Below the pieces are notes generated by a model that ran no database searches, was not told the origin of the DNA, and saw only the letters and a list, made by a program, of their open reading frames with translations. Below are positions 45,640 to 55,045 of a stretch of 64,000 nt of DNA, piece by piece (position 1 is the first letter of the stretch; each line of letters opens with the position of its first letter). The stretch is from Helicoverpa zea (taxonomy: Eukaryota > Arthropoda > Insecta > Lepidoptera > Noctuidae), in assembly GCF_022581195.2 (NCBI RefSeq), contig NC_061455.1, forward strand, positions 2,352,120 through 2,416,119. The letters run 5' to 3'. A program made the translations under genes and the position numbers.

Positions 45640-46020
45640 CATACATTCCCAACTCTGATCTCATGGAGGTGGCGCCCGGGTGTCACCACTGTGCGGACTG
45701 TGCGACCTATCGCACCCGGCCCCGGTTTAAACCATAATCTGGAGCGAGAAGAAATGGGATGACAAAGAATGAGGCGGCGGAGCGACTGAAAATTCCCAAC
45801 TCTCATCCCAGCCACTGCGGTAAGACACCACGAAAGCCGGATGTCGAGAGACGACTCCCGGCCACCGTAGGCGTGAGCGATTAGTTTTGAGTGGGTCATC
45901 GACCTTCCGGCTTCTGGGAGACCCGTTATTTCACGCGCCCCTCAAGGAGATTCAGCAAACCCCTGTGAGGCCCACTAGGGCCAAAGCCTGACACTCCCTC
46001 ACGCTGCTCAAACTGATGGC
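45640..46020. repeat. GC-rich repeat block including a GGGCC-type piece
   Basis: Two inverted passages around CCCAACTCTGATCTCATGGA (45649) and CCCAACTCTCATCCCAGCCA (45796), then GAGGCCCACTAGGGCCAAAG and ACTCCCTCACGCTGCTCA, as at 11870-12000. The overlapping ORFs on both strands are not convincing genes. Confidence 0.5.
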
Positions 46021-46484
46021 TGAGAATTACGTAACTTTCCAGGATGCCATGCAACGTGTTGCAAATGCCCAGGCCTTTGGGAGCTTGGTAATCCTTTTCT
46101 CCACCTTAACTTGAGTTTTGTGGTGCATGAACAAATTAGAATAGTAATGAATTAGGTCATCTTCATCACGTATTTACCAACTCTTAATGTTCATCATGCA
46201 CACCCGCTTCTCTAACTTTATTGAAGGATCACTAACATTGTTTCAGTTAGTTTAACTACGCTACTATAGCCCGTTGTCAAACCTTTTAATATCAATTCTG
46301 TAGAAGTGTGAATATCGAATGTGTAATATTTTATTTTTATTTTATTTTATTTTCTTCAGGAAACAAACAGTCACGTACAAAAAACTTACAAAAGAAAACA
46401 ATAGATTCAAAAAGACTTTGAGTTCCATACAATTTTAAATAGTGTAGTAAAATGTAGTAAATGCAGTCAAATATAAACATTACT

Positions 46485-49463
46485 TTACGAGATATTTAAG
46501 AGTTGATTGCGCAATTTCATTTTATAAGATGCTAAACTGTGATTAAAAATATCAATTCCATTAAATTTATCATTATAAGTGCTTGTGCCACGTCTGAAGA
46601 AGTTATTACTGGTGTAAACTGTTTTATAAAAAGGAACTGAAAATAATTTTTGTGAACGGGAACCAGGCCTGGGTACTTTTAAGGCAATTTCTTCCAAAAT
46701 GTCAGGGGCGTCAATGAGATTATTACAGATTTTATAAAGAAACACTTGGTCAAACATCATGCGTCGGTCGGCAAGAGTAGTAAGAGAGTGACGAGTAATT
46801 GAATCTACGTATGAGACATATTCATGATTTCCACGGTAATCTAATGATTTAATAAACTTCTTTTGCACTTTTTCAATGCGGTCAATATGACAAGCATAGT
46901 ATGGACTCCAAACAGTACAAGCAAAATCTAGCAGTGATCGGACGAAGCTAAAATATAAAACTTTTAGAGTATGCGGATGTTTAAACGGTTTTGAAATCCT
47001 TAATATAAAGCCAAGTTGACGGAAGGCTCTGCTTACTATGTTGTCTATGTGTAAATTAAAAGATAATTTTGAATCCATAATTATACCTAAGTCGCGCACA
47101 TCTGTTACCCTACTTATAGATTTATTATTGATCTTGTAATCAAAATTTAGAGGATTATGTTTACGGGTATAGGATATAACAGAACACTTGTCAAGGTTTA
47201 AATACAGTTGATTTGATGAGCAATATTCAGATATACGATCTAGGTCATGCTGCAGTTCCAAAAAATCGTCATAACATGTTACTGTCTTAAAAATTTTCGC
47301 ATCATCCGCATACAAGAGAATTTTTGAATAATTTATGACTTTGTCAATGTCGTTAATATATAAAATAAAAAATAATGGTCCTGCATGGGATCCTTGAGGA
47401 ATTCCTGAAGGAATTTCTAGGAATCTAGACACATATCCCTCTATAGAAACTGCTTGAGATCGGTTCTTGATGTAGGAGTTTATCCAGCGGAGTAGATCGC
47501 CATGTATACCGATACTCCATAGCTTTTCTATAAGCAAATCATGATTAATTTTATCAAATGCTTTGGAAAAATCTGTATACACAACGTCCACCTGTGACTT
47601 CTTGTCAATGGCGTCCATTAAGTAATTTATAAAAATAAGCATGTTAGATTCAACAGAGCGACCTCTGCAGAAACCATGCTGATTGCTAGAGATATGACAC
47701 TTCAGTGAGCCTACAAGAGAGGAAGTGACAATTTTTTCAAAAATTTTACCAAATAAATTAGTTTTAGAAATAGGTCGATATTGAGATACGTCATTTCTTT
47801 TATCATTTTTAGGGATGGGGGTTATAAGGGCCTGTTTCCATACTGATGGAAATATTCCCACTTCCAAAGACTTAGTAAATATAAAATGCAAAGGTAATGT
47901 TAATTGTTCCGCACAGTTACGAATAAATAAGGGATGTATTCCATCATGTCCGGGTCCCTTGTTAATATCAATTATTTTGAGTTCCTTGTGAATAACTTCC
48001 ATGGTGATGGATACAGAGCCGATACTAACTGGGGAGTTTAAAGGTGGGCAATTAAAATCATAGGAAGTGGGATGCGGTACACTTTCAACAAAAACGGAAT
48101 TAAAATATTCGTTAAACAAATTACAAATATCTTCACCACAGTTGGAGACACGCTCATCCCATTTCACCATTTGAGGGATGTGACTCGATGGTAACTTTGA
48201 TTTGACGAAGCGCCAGAACAATCTAGGGAATTTATTTATATTATCTTCACTCAATCTAATAAATTTATGATATTCGACATTATGAAGACTAGCCTCCCTC
48301 TTTCGAAGTTTTGAAAAAGTCTGGTAATCTAAAGGATTTCCATAGCGTTTCCACCTTGTGTGAAATTTTCTTTTTTCTTTGCCTATTTTAATTAATGGAA
48401 TAGTATACCAAGGTGGATAGCGAGCTGTATTAATAACTTTACGAGAAGGAATATGTTTATTTATTATGTCATTGATAATGTTATAAAAGTTACTTACCAT
48501 GCAATCAATACTGGTGTCCTTAGAGGTTAGCTTAGAAACCCAATCAATTGATGCCATCTCCTCTCGAATTGCATCATAATCACCATGGTGAAAAAGTTTC
48601 CTATTAGTGAGTTTACGAGTCAATGGGAGAGAGGCATCAAGGTGTAATTCAATTACTAATGACTTATGATGTGTGTCTTCAGTGGTAATAGGATCATTAC
48701 ATGTGATAACATTGCAATTTTTATTACTAAAGATTAGATCCAATAGTCTATTGTTACAATTAAAAGATGAATTATATTGCTTCAAGTTCGTAAAACTTAC
48801 AAAATCTGCTGTCAATTGTACCAATGAATTGTTGTTAACACGCATTACCATCGAACTAGAATCAGCATCATAATACCAATCTGCGTACGTCACGTTAAAA
48901 TCACCTAATATTAGAAATATGTCATTCGGGTACTGTTCTATTAAATTACTAATGGATTCAAAAATTATATTCAATTCCGTCTCGTGGCGATCACTGTGTG
49001 GTATATATACGCAGCAGATGTGTATGAAAGCGGGAGTAGAAGTAGAGGTGGAGTTAGTGGACTTGGAGAGGGGAATACTGACCCATATATTATCTGAGTA
49101 TATGGATGCATTCCATTCCATTCGTGGGATAGGATTCATTTCCCGACGTACGGCAATAAGGACTCCCCCACCCCTCTCCGCACCCACGACAGAAGCATCC
49201 CTATCACGCCGAAAAACAACATATCTGTCATCAAAGTATTCTGAACTATAATAATTTTTAGTGAGCCATGATTCAGTTAAGCAATAAATGTCATAATTGT
49301 TAAGAAGAATTTTATTTAAAAAAGAATGAGATTTAGTTCTGAGTCCCCTCACATTTTGGTAATATAAGGTCAATAAATGTGTGAATATGGTAATTGGAAA
49401 TATAAATTGATTACTGTTGTGAATATGTAGTGTTTCAGTAAATAATTCCAGTGATAGTATACC
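46485..49463 (-). CDS. LINE-3 ORF2 protein: endonuclease and reverse transcriptase
   Basis: Open without stops from 49463; the conserved protein starts near 49373 (962 residues). No ATG lies between the upstream TGA (49466-49464) and the endonuclease start LYYQNVRGLRTK; a TTG at 49373 is the closest near-cognate codon. Endonuclease about 1-230: LTESWLT, LGDFNVT, THHKSL. RT about 450-720: QYRPISKTN, QHGFCRGRS, TDFSKAFDKINH, SGIPQGSHAGP, LLYADD (Asp pair near 687). C-terminal block WSPYY...EKVQKKFIK. Functions as for LINE-1 ORF2. All catalytic motifs look intact. Confidence 0.93.
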   Translation of the reverse strand, partial: GILSLELFTETLHIHNSNQFIFPITIFTHLLTLYYQNVRGLRTKSHSFLNKILLNNYDIYCLTESWLTKNYYSSEYFDDRYVVFRRDRDASVVGAERGGGVLIAVRREMNPIPRMEWNASIYSDNIWVSIPLSKSTNSTSTSTPAFIHICCVYIPHSDRHETELNIIFESISNLIEQYPNDIFLILGDFNVTYADWYYDADSSSMVMRVNNNSLVQLTADFVSFTNLKQYNSSFNCNNRLLDLIFSNKNCNVITCNDPITTEDTHHKSLVIELHLDASLPLTRKLTNRKLFHHGDYDAIREEMASIDWVSKLTSKDTSIDCMVSNFYNIINDIINKHIPSRKVINTARYPPWYTIPLIKIGKEKRKFHTRWKRYGNPLDYQTFSKLRKREASLHNVEYHKFIRLSEDNINKFPRLFWRFVKSKLPSSHIPQMVKWDERVSNCGEDICNLFNEYFNSVFVESVPHPTSYDFNCPPLNSPVSIGSVSITMEVIHKELKIIDINKGPGHDGIHPLFIRNCAEQLTLPLHFIFTKSLEVGIFPSVWKQALITPIPKNDKRNDVSQYRPISKTNLFGKIFEKIVTSSLVGSLKCHISSNQHGFCRGRSVESNMLIFINYLMDAIDKKSQVDVVYTDFSKAFDKINHDLLIEKLWSIGIHGDLLRWINSYIKNRSQAVSIEGYVSRFLEIPSGIPQGSHAGPLFFILYINDIDKVINYSKILLYADDAKIFKTVTCYDDFLELQHDLDRISEYCSSNQLYLNLDKCSVISYTRKHNPLNFDYKINNKSISRVTDVRDLGIIMDSKLSFNLHIDNIVSRAFRQLGFILRISKPFKHPHTLKVLYFSFVRSLLDFACTVWSPYYACHIDRIEKVQKKFIKSLDYRGNHEYVSYVDSITRHSLTTLADRRMMFDQVFLYKICNNLIDAPDILEEIALKVPRPGSRSQKLFSVPFYKTVYTSNNFFRRGTSTYNDKFNGIDIFNHSLASYKMKLRNQLLNIS

Positions 49464-49816
49464 TCAGACTTTGTCACCGTTTCAGAACATATTTTGATGA
49501 GTAAATAAATGATAAAACACACCATGTTTAGTAATAACACCACCAGACGCTTACGTTTCAATGTAATATTCGTATAAGACAATATAAATAAACTAGTCAC
49601 ACGTTTACATGAAAAATAGTTTAGCACAAGCACACAACAATTATACATCGTTTTAAAACGCTTCCTTATGTGTAAATAAATAAGAAAACAGACCATATCA
49701 GGTAATAATCTCATATGACGCTTGCATTTCGATGTAATATAAGATTTTAAAGTTAAACCGGTAACACAATTATAGAAAAAAATATCTGATGTAGGCACAG
49801 TATATATTAAACGTAG
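49370..49816 (-). other. Open extension in the ORF1 frame between LINE-3 ORF1 and ORF2
   Basis: From the codon after the ORF1 TGA (49817-49819) to a TGA at 49372-49370 there are 148 codons without a stop. The predicted stretch holds two related units about 57 residues apart, around DMVCFLIYLHIRKR and NMVCFIIYLLIKIC, so the DNA is a diverged tandem duplication of about 170 bp. It is hydrophobic and basic; no domain recognised. It ends exactly where ORF2 begins, in the -1 frame relative to ORF2's reading. Could be a readthrough extension or merely spacer. Confidence 0.5.
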
Positions 49817-50755
49817 TCATTTTATGTTAGCCAAGATTTCGTCACTTGAAATACGAATGACCTTAGAAGCATCCGATTTACGCATAAATATTTTACAATC
49901 GCGGATCCATAGGTACTTAAAACAATGTTGTTCCTTTAATTCCCGTGCACGCTTGAGAAGTTGTTTGTTAGCCGGTGTTAGGTGATCGCTAATATAAATG
50001 TTGACTGTAGGGCCCGATAATCCGATGTCCGAGGTAGTTACACCACGGCGCGCGCGCACCGCAGCTAACAGCTGATCCTTGCAACGCTGTCTAGTGTAGC
50101 GCACAATAATAGCTGGTGGTCGGGTAGGCGTATTTTTCTCCTCGAAACGCCGCACACGGTGAATACAATTAATGTCACTTATCTCCAAACTCAAACCAAC
50201 TTTTGAATAGATGCTAGTTAAAATATTGTCTAGGTTTTCTCCTTTATGAAATGGAACACCAGATATCTCCAAGTTATTTAATCTAGCATATTGGTCTCGT
50301 TCATCGTTGTCTTTTTTTAATTGAGTGTTGGCGTTACGAAGTTCCCTGATGGTATTGTTGGCTACGTTGAGATCTTTTTGTAACACACTGATTTGAGACG
50401 TAACCAGTTCAAGACTTTCAAGACGTCCTTCCATTACCTCCAATCGTGTATTAACGTCCTTCCAATGGGTGGCTAGTTCTTGAATTGTCAGTTTCATGCC
50501 GCTGACGTCCGATTTCATCCCATCAAAATCGCTACGAAATTCCTTTAATTCCTTCAGAACATCAGCTAAATTGGGAACATTTTGCGAACTAGTTTGACGG
50601 CATCCAATGCAACGCCAATTATCCCTCCTTTCAGAAGTCATCCTGCGATATGTAGTTTCTGAAAGACCGGAACATCCAAAATGCAGAAGAGCACTACACT
50701 GGCTACACAGAACTCCATCAGACACTTCGTCGTTACATTTAGCACAGAAACTCAT
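49817..50755 (-). CDS. LINE-3 ORF1 protein (PHD finger, coiled coil, FP-like domain)
   Basis: 312 residues from an ATG. Complete PHD-type finger: C4-x2-C7, C17-x2-C20, H25-x2-C28, C49-x2-C52. Coiled coil about 65-160. FP-like domain about 165-310: LNNLEISGVPFHKGENL, INCIHRVRR, PPAIIVRY, IYISDHLTPANKQL, FKYLWIRDCKIFMRK. The stop is TGA followed by CTA, a context known for translational readthrough, and the same frame stays open for 148 more codons. Confidence 0.88.
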   Translation of the reverse strand: MSFCAKCNDEVSDGVLCSQCSALLHFGCSGLSETTYRRMTSERRDNWRCIGCRQTSSQNVPNLADVLKELKEFRSDFDGMKSDVSGMKLTIQELATHWKDVNTRLEVMEGRLESLELVTSQISVLQKDLNVANNTIRELRNANTQLKKDNDERDQYARLNNLEISGVPFHKGENLDNILTSIYSKVGLSLEISDINCIHRVRRFEEKNTPTRPPAIIVRYTRQRCKDQLLAAVRARRGVTTSDIGLSGPTVNIYISDHLTPANKQLLKRARELKEQHCFKYLWIRDCKIFMRKSDASKVIRISSDEILANIK

Positions 50756-50999
50756 TGTTATTATTAGTTACAATCGACTGTAGATATTTGCTACACAATA
50801 ATAATTATCGACGCGATCGGTGGACACGAGTGTTGCGACCGAGCGATAATCTTCCACTGAGTAATATATCGAATTTCAGTTTGTGCATTGCACAAAAACC
50901 AACGTTATGATTTTCGAGAAGTCAAAAGAGTCGGCCTGCTAAGAATTATATTCATCGTTGGTTAATGGAATACATTTTCAGAAACCACAATAACAGTAG

Positions 51000-51450
51000 G
51001 AACCAAAGCGAATGATCGCTTCATAGAGCTCTGATTTTCTCGAGGCGATCAAGTCAGTTCTGGTCTGTTCGCTCATCAGATCTTTGAAAGCGGTTCGATG
51101 ATAAAATACCTACTGTTGTCCTGTTTACCTACGTGTGACACATAATATGGTATTTAAACGTCCTCCGCAAGAGAGCGAACGTTTGTGCTATTTATAAAGA
51201 CGAAATTTTACCGTTGTGCAGTAGTGACGCGCAGTATACACAGCACTTATGTTTCTTCTGATCTGCTGGCTCTACCAAGAAATGACAAATTGCGAGCGTA
51301 CATTTTGAAAATCTTGGAAGAACTGCAGGCTTCAAGTGCCAACACACGAATTGGACTTACTCTCTCGGACGTATACTTTGCGTGATCGTGAACTAATGCA
51401 AACATTTCGGTGGAATTCCAACATAACATAGTGAGTGAGTGCACAGAAAA
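51000..51450. other. Stretch right of LINE-3, unassigned
   Basis: Contains an open frame of 66 codons (+, 51185-51385) and an overlapping one on the minus strand; neither looks like a known protein. Possibly a fragment of an older element. Confidence 0.3.
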
Positions 51451-51504
51451 TCCCCGAAATACAAGTAGTGAAACTATGCGCTTGCCTGATGACTCAGTCA
51501 TCAT

Positions 51505-51690
51505 CCACCCAGCTATTCCTCAATTGTGTGGGTGTTGGCTTCCAGTCAAACCGAATCTTTTTGAGTACCAATGTTTACTTGGAGTGCCTATCTGATCTCT
51601 TCAACCCAGTGAACTAGACACCGCGTTATCCATGGTAAGTAAAACTGTTTGACAGACTTTCTGGCTCCTGATTTGTCGCAGCTGCTGCAG
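51505..51690 (-). repeat. SINE-B, degraded tail part
   Basis: GGGTGTTGGCTTCCAGTCAA, TGAGTACCAATGTTTAC, TATCTGATCTCTTCAACCCA, as in 5870-5960. Confidence 0.75.
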
Positions 51691-51934
51691 AAAATGTACA
51701 AATGACAACTTTGTCAGACCTTTGTTTTCTGTGAGAATTACGTAATAATTTTCCAAATCGGTTGACTAGATCCAGAGATTTCCACAACGTCACAAACTTT
51801 ACTTCATTTGTTTAGATAAATAGTCACAAATCGTCGACACCACCTTGATTGATCAACCCGTGCTGCTGCTAAGTGGTAATCCTAATTATACTGTTATGTA
51901 AAAGAATACACCTACGCTACGGCATAAGTAGTAT

Positions 51935-51990
51935 TTTGACAATTCCAAATTGCCCACGCAGACGAAGTCGCGGGCAACAGCTAGTTTGAT
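51935..51990 (+). repeat. Right end of the CGAAGTCGCGGGC...CTAGT repeat
   Basis: GCAGACGAAGTCGCGGGCAA then CAGCTAGT. Confidence 0.75.
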
Positions 51991-52269
51991 AATAAAGCTA
52001 TATTTTATGCGGTGCGAGGGTGGCAGTTGTTCTAATAAATAAATCCTGTTACTTGCTACATATTTTATGATTATTGTTTTAAATTATATGTTCTATTTTA
52101 ATGGGAAATTATAAGTCTAGGCACAAAACTATTAATTGGACAATTGTCATCTAATTTACTAACTCGGCCTCGTTTTTCTTGATCGCATTTTTCTTGGCTC
52201 GTTTTTTTATGGTAGAATTTAATTTGGATTCAAAACATTGTATTAAAAACTGAACTTAGTGACGAAAAC

Positions 52270-52545
52270 GAATCGCTGCAAAACCGACTCCACGTAGTCT
52301 TGTCTGCCCTACCCCTAGAGTGCAATTCAAAACCGCGTAGGCACGGAGGGGCGAGGCGGCCTGCGAGCTGAGGCGCAGGTAGTTGAAGCGCTCGCCGCCG
52401 CGGCTGAGGCTGGCCGGGAGCCGGCCAGCAAGCCGAAGCTGCGGTGGTGAGCGTGAAAACCATCTGCGACGATAAGCTCGCATGGGACCGCCGGAGCCCC
52501 GCAGCGCCGGAGCCGTGACAGAAGCCATGCTTGCTGCATGTTGCA
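52270..52545. other. GC-rich, CpG-rich island in the AT-rich intron
   Basis: About 275 bp with dense CpG (GCGGCCTGCGAGCTGAGGCG, GCCGCCGCGGCTGAGG, GGACCGCCGGAGCCCCGC). Three overlapping minus-strand frames are open, as expected from GC-rich sequence alone, and none shows a motif or good splice sites. It could be an interspersed repeat or an internal promoter. Confidence 0.5.
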
Positions 52546-52654
52546 TGCCTACTTCTATACTCTGTCAATTGATATGGGATGTGTTATATTTAGTTTATTT
52601 TAAGTGAAATGTCTATAACAATAAAAAAATGAAATTAAATATGTTTGTATTACT

Positions 52655-52806
52655 TTGCCCAAAAGGTCACGGGCAATATGTATAGTGCCCGGTCAATTTG
52701 ATTGTTTGAATAATTATTATCAAATTGCACTCTCATATTGGGCATTATTCATAATGACCGGGCATTATGTATACTGCCCAATTTATCACTTGGTCCATAA
52801 CATATA
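52655..52806 (-). repeat. GGGCATTAT repeat, copy 2
   Basis: Inverted relative to 44000-44165: GGGCATTATTCATAATGACC, TATACTGCCCAATTTATCAC, TTGGTCCATAACATATA. The MITE at 52807 is inserted directly at its end. Confidence 0.75.
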
Positions 52807-53201
52807 CAAGGTGTTGATTTGCATTTGTGCCATACTTCAGGAGGAGGACATAAAATACGTAAATAATCGATTGGAATTACAGAAGACGGGAAATATTTAA
52901 TATGCACTGCTTTTTTTGTCATTGTAATGTCGTAGTATTTCAGAAATAATCCAATTTTATGAATGAAATTAATGAATAATCGTTGCGTATGCTTTGTGTT
53001 TGCGTTTGAGTGAGGGAGCAGCACGGTTTTGAGGTCAGTAACATACGCGCCAAGTTTGAAAACGGGTAGGTGACATTGACGAATTTCCGAAAAAAAAATT
53101 AAAATAAAAAATTTTCGTACCAATTTTTTTGTTGATTTGGGTTGAGAATCATTAGTATAATTACGTCCTTAACTATGGCACGCATGCAAATCAACAGCTT
53201 G
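52807..53201 (-). mobile_element. 395-bp TIR MITE, second copy
   Basis: Ends CAAGGTGTTGATTTGC and GCAAATCAACAGCTTG with flanking TA, homologous over the whole length to 3674-4067 in reverse. The predicted peptides of the two copies look alike only because the DNA is alike; this copy's frame runs out of the element at both ends. Confidence 0.85.
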
Positions 53202-54325
53202 TATACAATTTATCCTAGCGTCTGAAAGAGCTAAGTAAAAGGTTTATCCGAATTGTAAGTTCGTTTTCATGTCTCATGAATGAGAAATCGACTGTGTTCT
53301 CCATCTTTTATTTATTAGGAGACTGTAGGAATGTTTGCGGTTCTGGGTTTCACCTAAAACCTGTATAAATGGAAATGTCTGTTTAGAAAATAATTAGTGC
53401 TTATCATGTTACTTATGTTTACAAAGGCACTAGGCTTATAATACATTCCATAAGTAAGGTGCGGGATGTTATGAAATAGACTTCAAATCTGAGATTTTTT
53501 ACAACGTTTCTTAGCAAAAATAAAATTATCAAAAAAAAATATTGACATAAGATTTAATAATTGTACATTACACAAAAAGATGGGAATAATAAATAGTGAT
53601 GGGTCTACTTATTTCATTAAAAATCTATCTTTAAAATGCTTAACAAATTAAACAGCTTCACGTCAATTTTTGTTTTATTGCCCTCCCAGTTATAATACAA
53701 TAACTTCAATATAAATCACGTTATTTATCGCAAGTCACAGCCTTTGACAAAATATGGCAGCGCTCCAAACAACTGGTAGGCTTTAATAAAAACTTGCCTT
53801 TGTAAAACGAGCAAAATGACCTGTAAACAGATCCAATTGTGAACGGTATTGTATCTGTTCACAGTGTCATTTTATGATCATCATAATATCTTTGCTAGAA
53901 CGATTAAGGAGTTTCAAAAGTTAGATTAGCTGTCGTACTCCATAATACTTAAACAATATGTTATTGAAAACTAGATGAAACCTTGCTTGTATCGTCTGGA
54001 AAAAACTAGGCAAATTGTGTCTAGTACAATGAAAGGTTTTTTTATAGGTAAGCGCTTTTTAGAAACTATCCTAATTCTACAGTTTTGTTTGTCAATCACA
54101 ATTCTGATAACTTCGAGTTACTGTTATTTAATGATATCAACAAATATTAGATCAAACACCTAACATTAGAATTAAATTAATACAACACACATCAAACACA
54201 TTTCACAAATTCTATGTTGTATTAAATTCCTAGTATTCATATTCAAGTCTGACTTCAATAAACACGCTTATGTCATTCGTCTCGGTCGACTGTCGTAATT
54301 TATGGTATTCCATACATATTATTAT

Positions 54326-54368
54326 GATATGACATTCTTCGTGAGAGAAGAATATGCTATGTCATATC
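54326..54368. other. Small imperfect hairpin
   Basis: GATATGACAT at 54326-54335 pairs with ATGTCATATC at 54359-54368; TTCTTC/GAAGAA pair inside, with a six-base bulge and a six-base loop. Could be a MITE remnant or a small structured RNA. Confidence 0.4.
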
Positions 54369-54379
54369 AAAATCGCTAT

Positions 54380-54545
54380 GACCTACAAATGCTACGCCGT
54401 AGTATGTACGAGAAATCGTAGTCCGCTACGCTTAAAAACTTGATGGCGTAGTCTACTACGACTAAGAACACTACATTTTCGATCGCTAAAAAATACGATT
54501 GATGTACTTAAGTCGGCTGCACCTAAAAATACTACATAAATTGTA
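54380..54545 (+). repeat. CTACG-rich repeat
   Basis: Repeated short phrases GCTACGCCGTAGTATGTACG, AGTCCGCTACGCTTAAAAAC, GGCGTAGTCTACTACGACTA. Family unknown. Confidence 0.35.
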
Positions 54546-54911
54546 TGTAGAGGTAAATAAACCAGTTTCTACAGCAAGTCATTTAGAGGGTTTGTGTTCT
54601 AAGTCTCTGTAGTGTTTCTTTAATTAAAAAAAAAAACTCCGAAAAACCGAACTCGCTTTGAAAGCTGACTGACTCGGGCAACGGCTATTGAATAGAGATT
54701 GACCAATTTGTTGTGCCTATAGAAAAGTATGTATATATAAATACTAAAGAATAAATGTATCTATTCTAGAAGCTTAGTTTTCTTCGAAACTCGGCAACTT
54801 CACTACACGCAAAGGGACTTAACTTTACAAATTGATAACCTGGTCATATTTTGGCGAGTCGGTTAAAAAGCGGGCATGTTTGATGGTTAGTCCCTGTCAA
54901 ACAACGTAAAA

Positions 54912-55045
54912 AATATTCAAAGTTGGTTGAAAATCCTCACTATTGAAGGTCAAGTTAACAAAAGATAGCCACGAAAAACCCCCACCCTTCATCACTTCCT
55001 ACCTTTGTGTTCTTGCTGGGAAGAAAAAGAAGGTGGAACAAAATC
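54912..55045 (+). repeat. Second copy of the 44669-44825 repeat
   Basis: ATTCAAAGTTGGTTGAAAATC, GGTCAAGTTAACAAAAGATAGC without the last bases, CACTTCCTACC, TTGCTGGGAAGAAAAAG, GGTGGAACAAA. Confidence 0.65.

Larger units (their letters stand above)
46328..50880 (-). mobile_element. LINE-3: non-LTR retrotransposon, Jockey/CR1-like group
   Basis: Minus strand: leader, ORF1 (50755-49817), an inter-ORF region with a repeat (49816-49374), ORF2 (to 46485), then a 3' end with an (AAAAT)n tail at about 46354-46328. The 5' end is approximate; no target duplication identified. Both ORFs are free of internal stops. Same orientation as the host gene. Confidence 0.87.

Noticed and set aside
45565..45899. 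Overlapping open frames on both strands around a GC-rich block
   Set aside because: The block is an interspersed repeat with inverted passages; no motif, splice sites or start context support a gene.
46300..50880. ATATCGAAT near both ends of LINE-3 as a target duplication
   Set aside because: The matching bases are not adjacent to the tail on the left side and the context differs, so I do not accept it.
52230..52568. Three overlapping minus-strand open frames
   Set aside because: Expected from high GC content; no motif, no convincing splice sites, not in phase with the STARD10-like exons.
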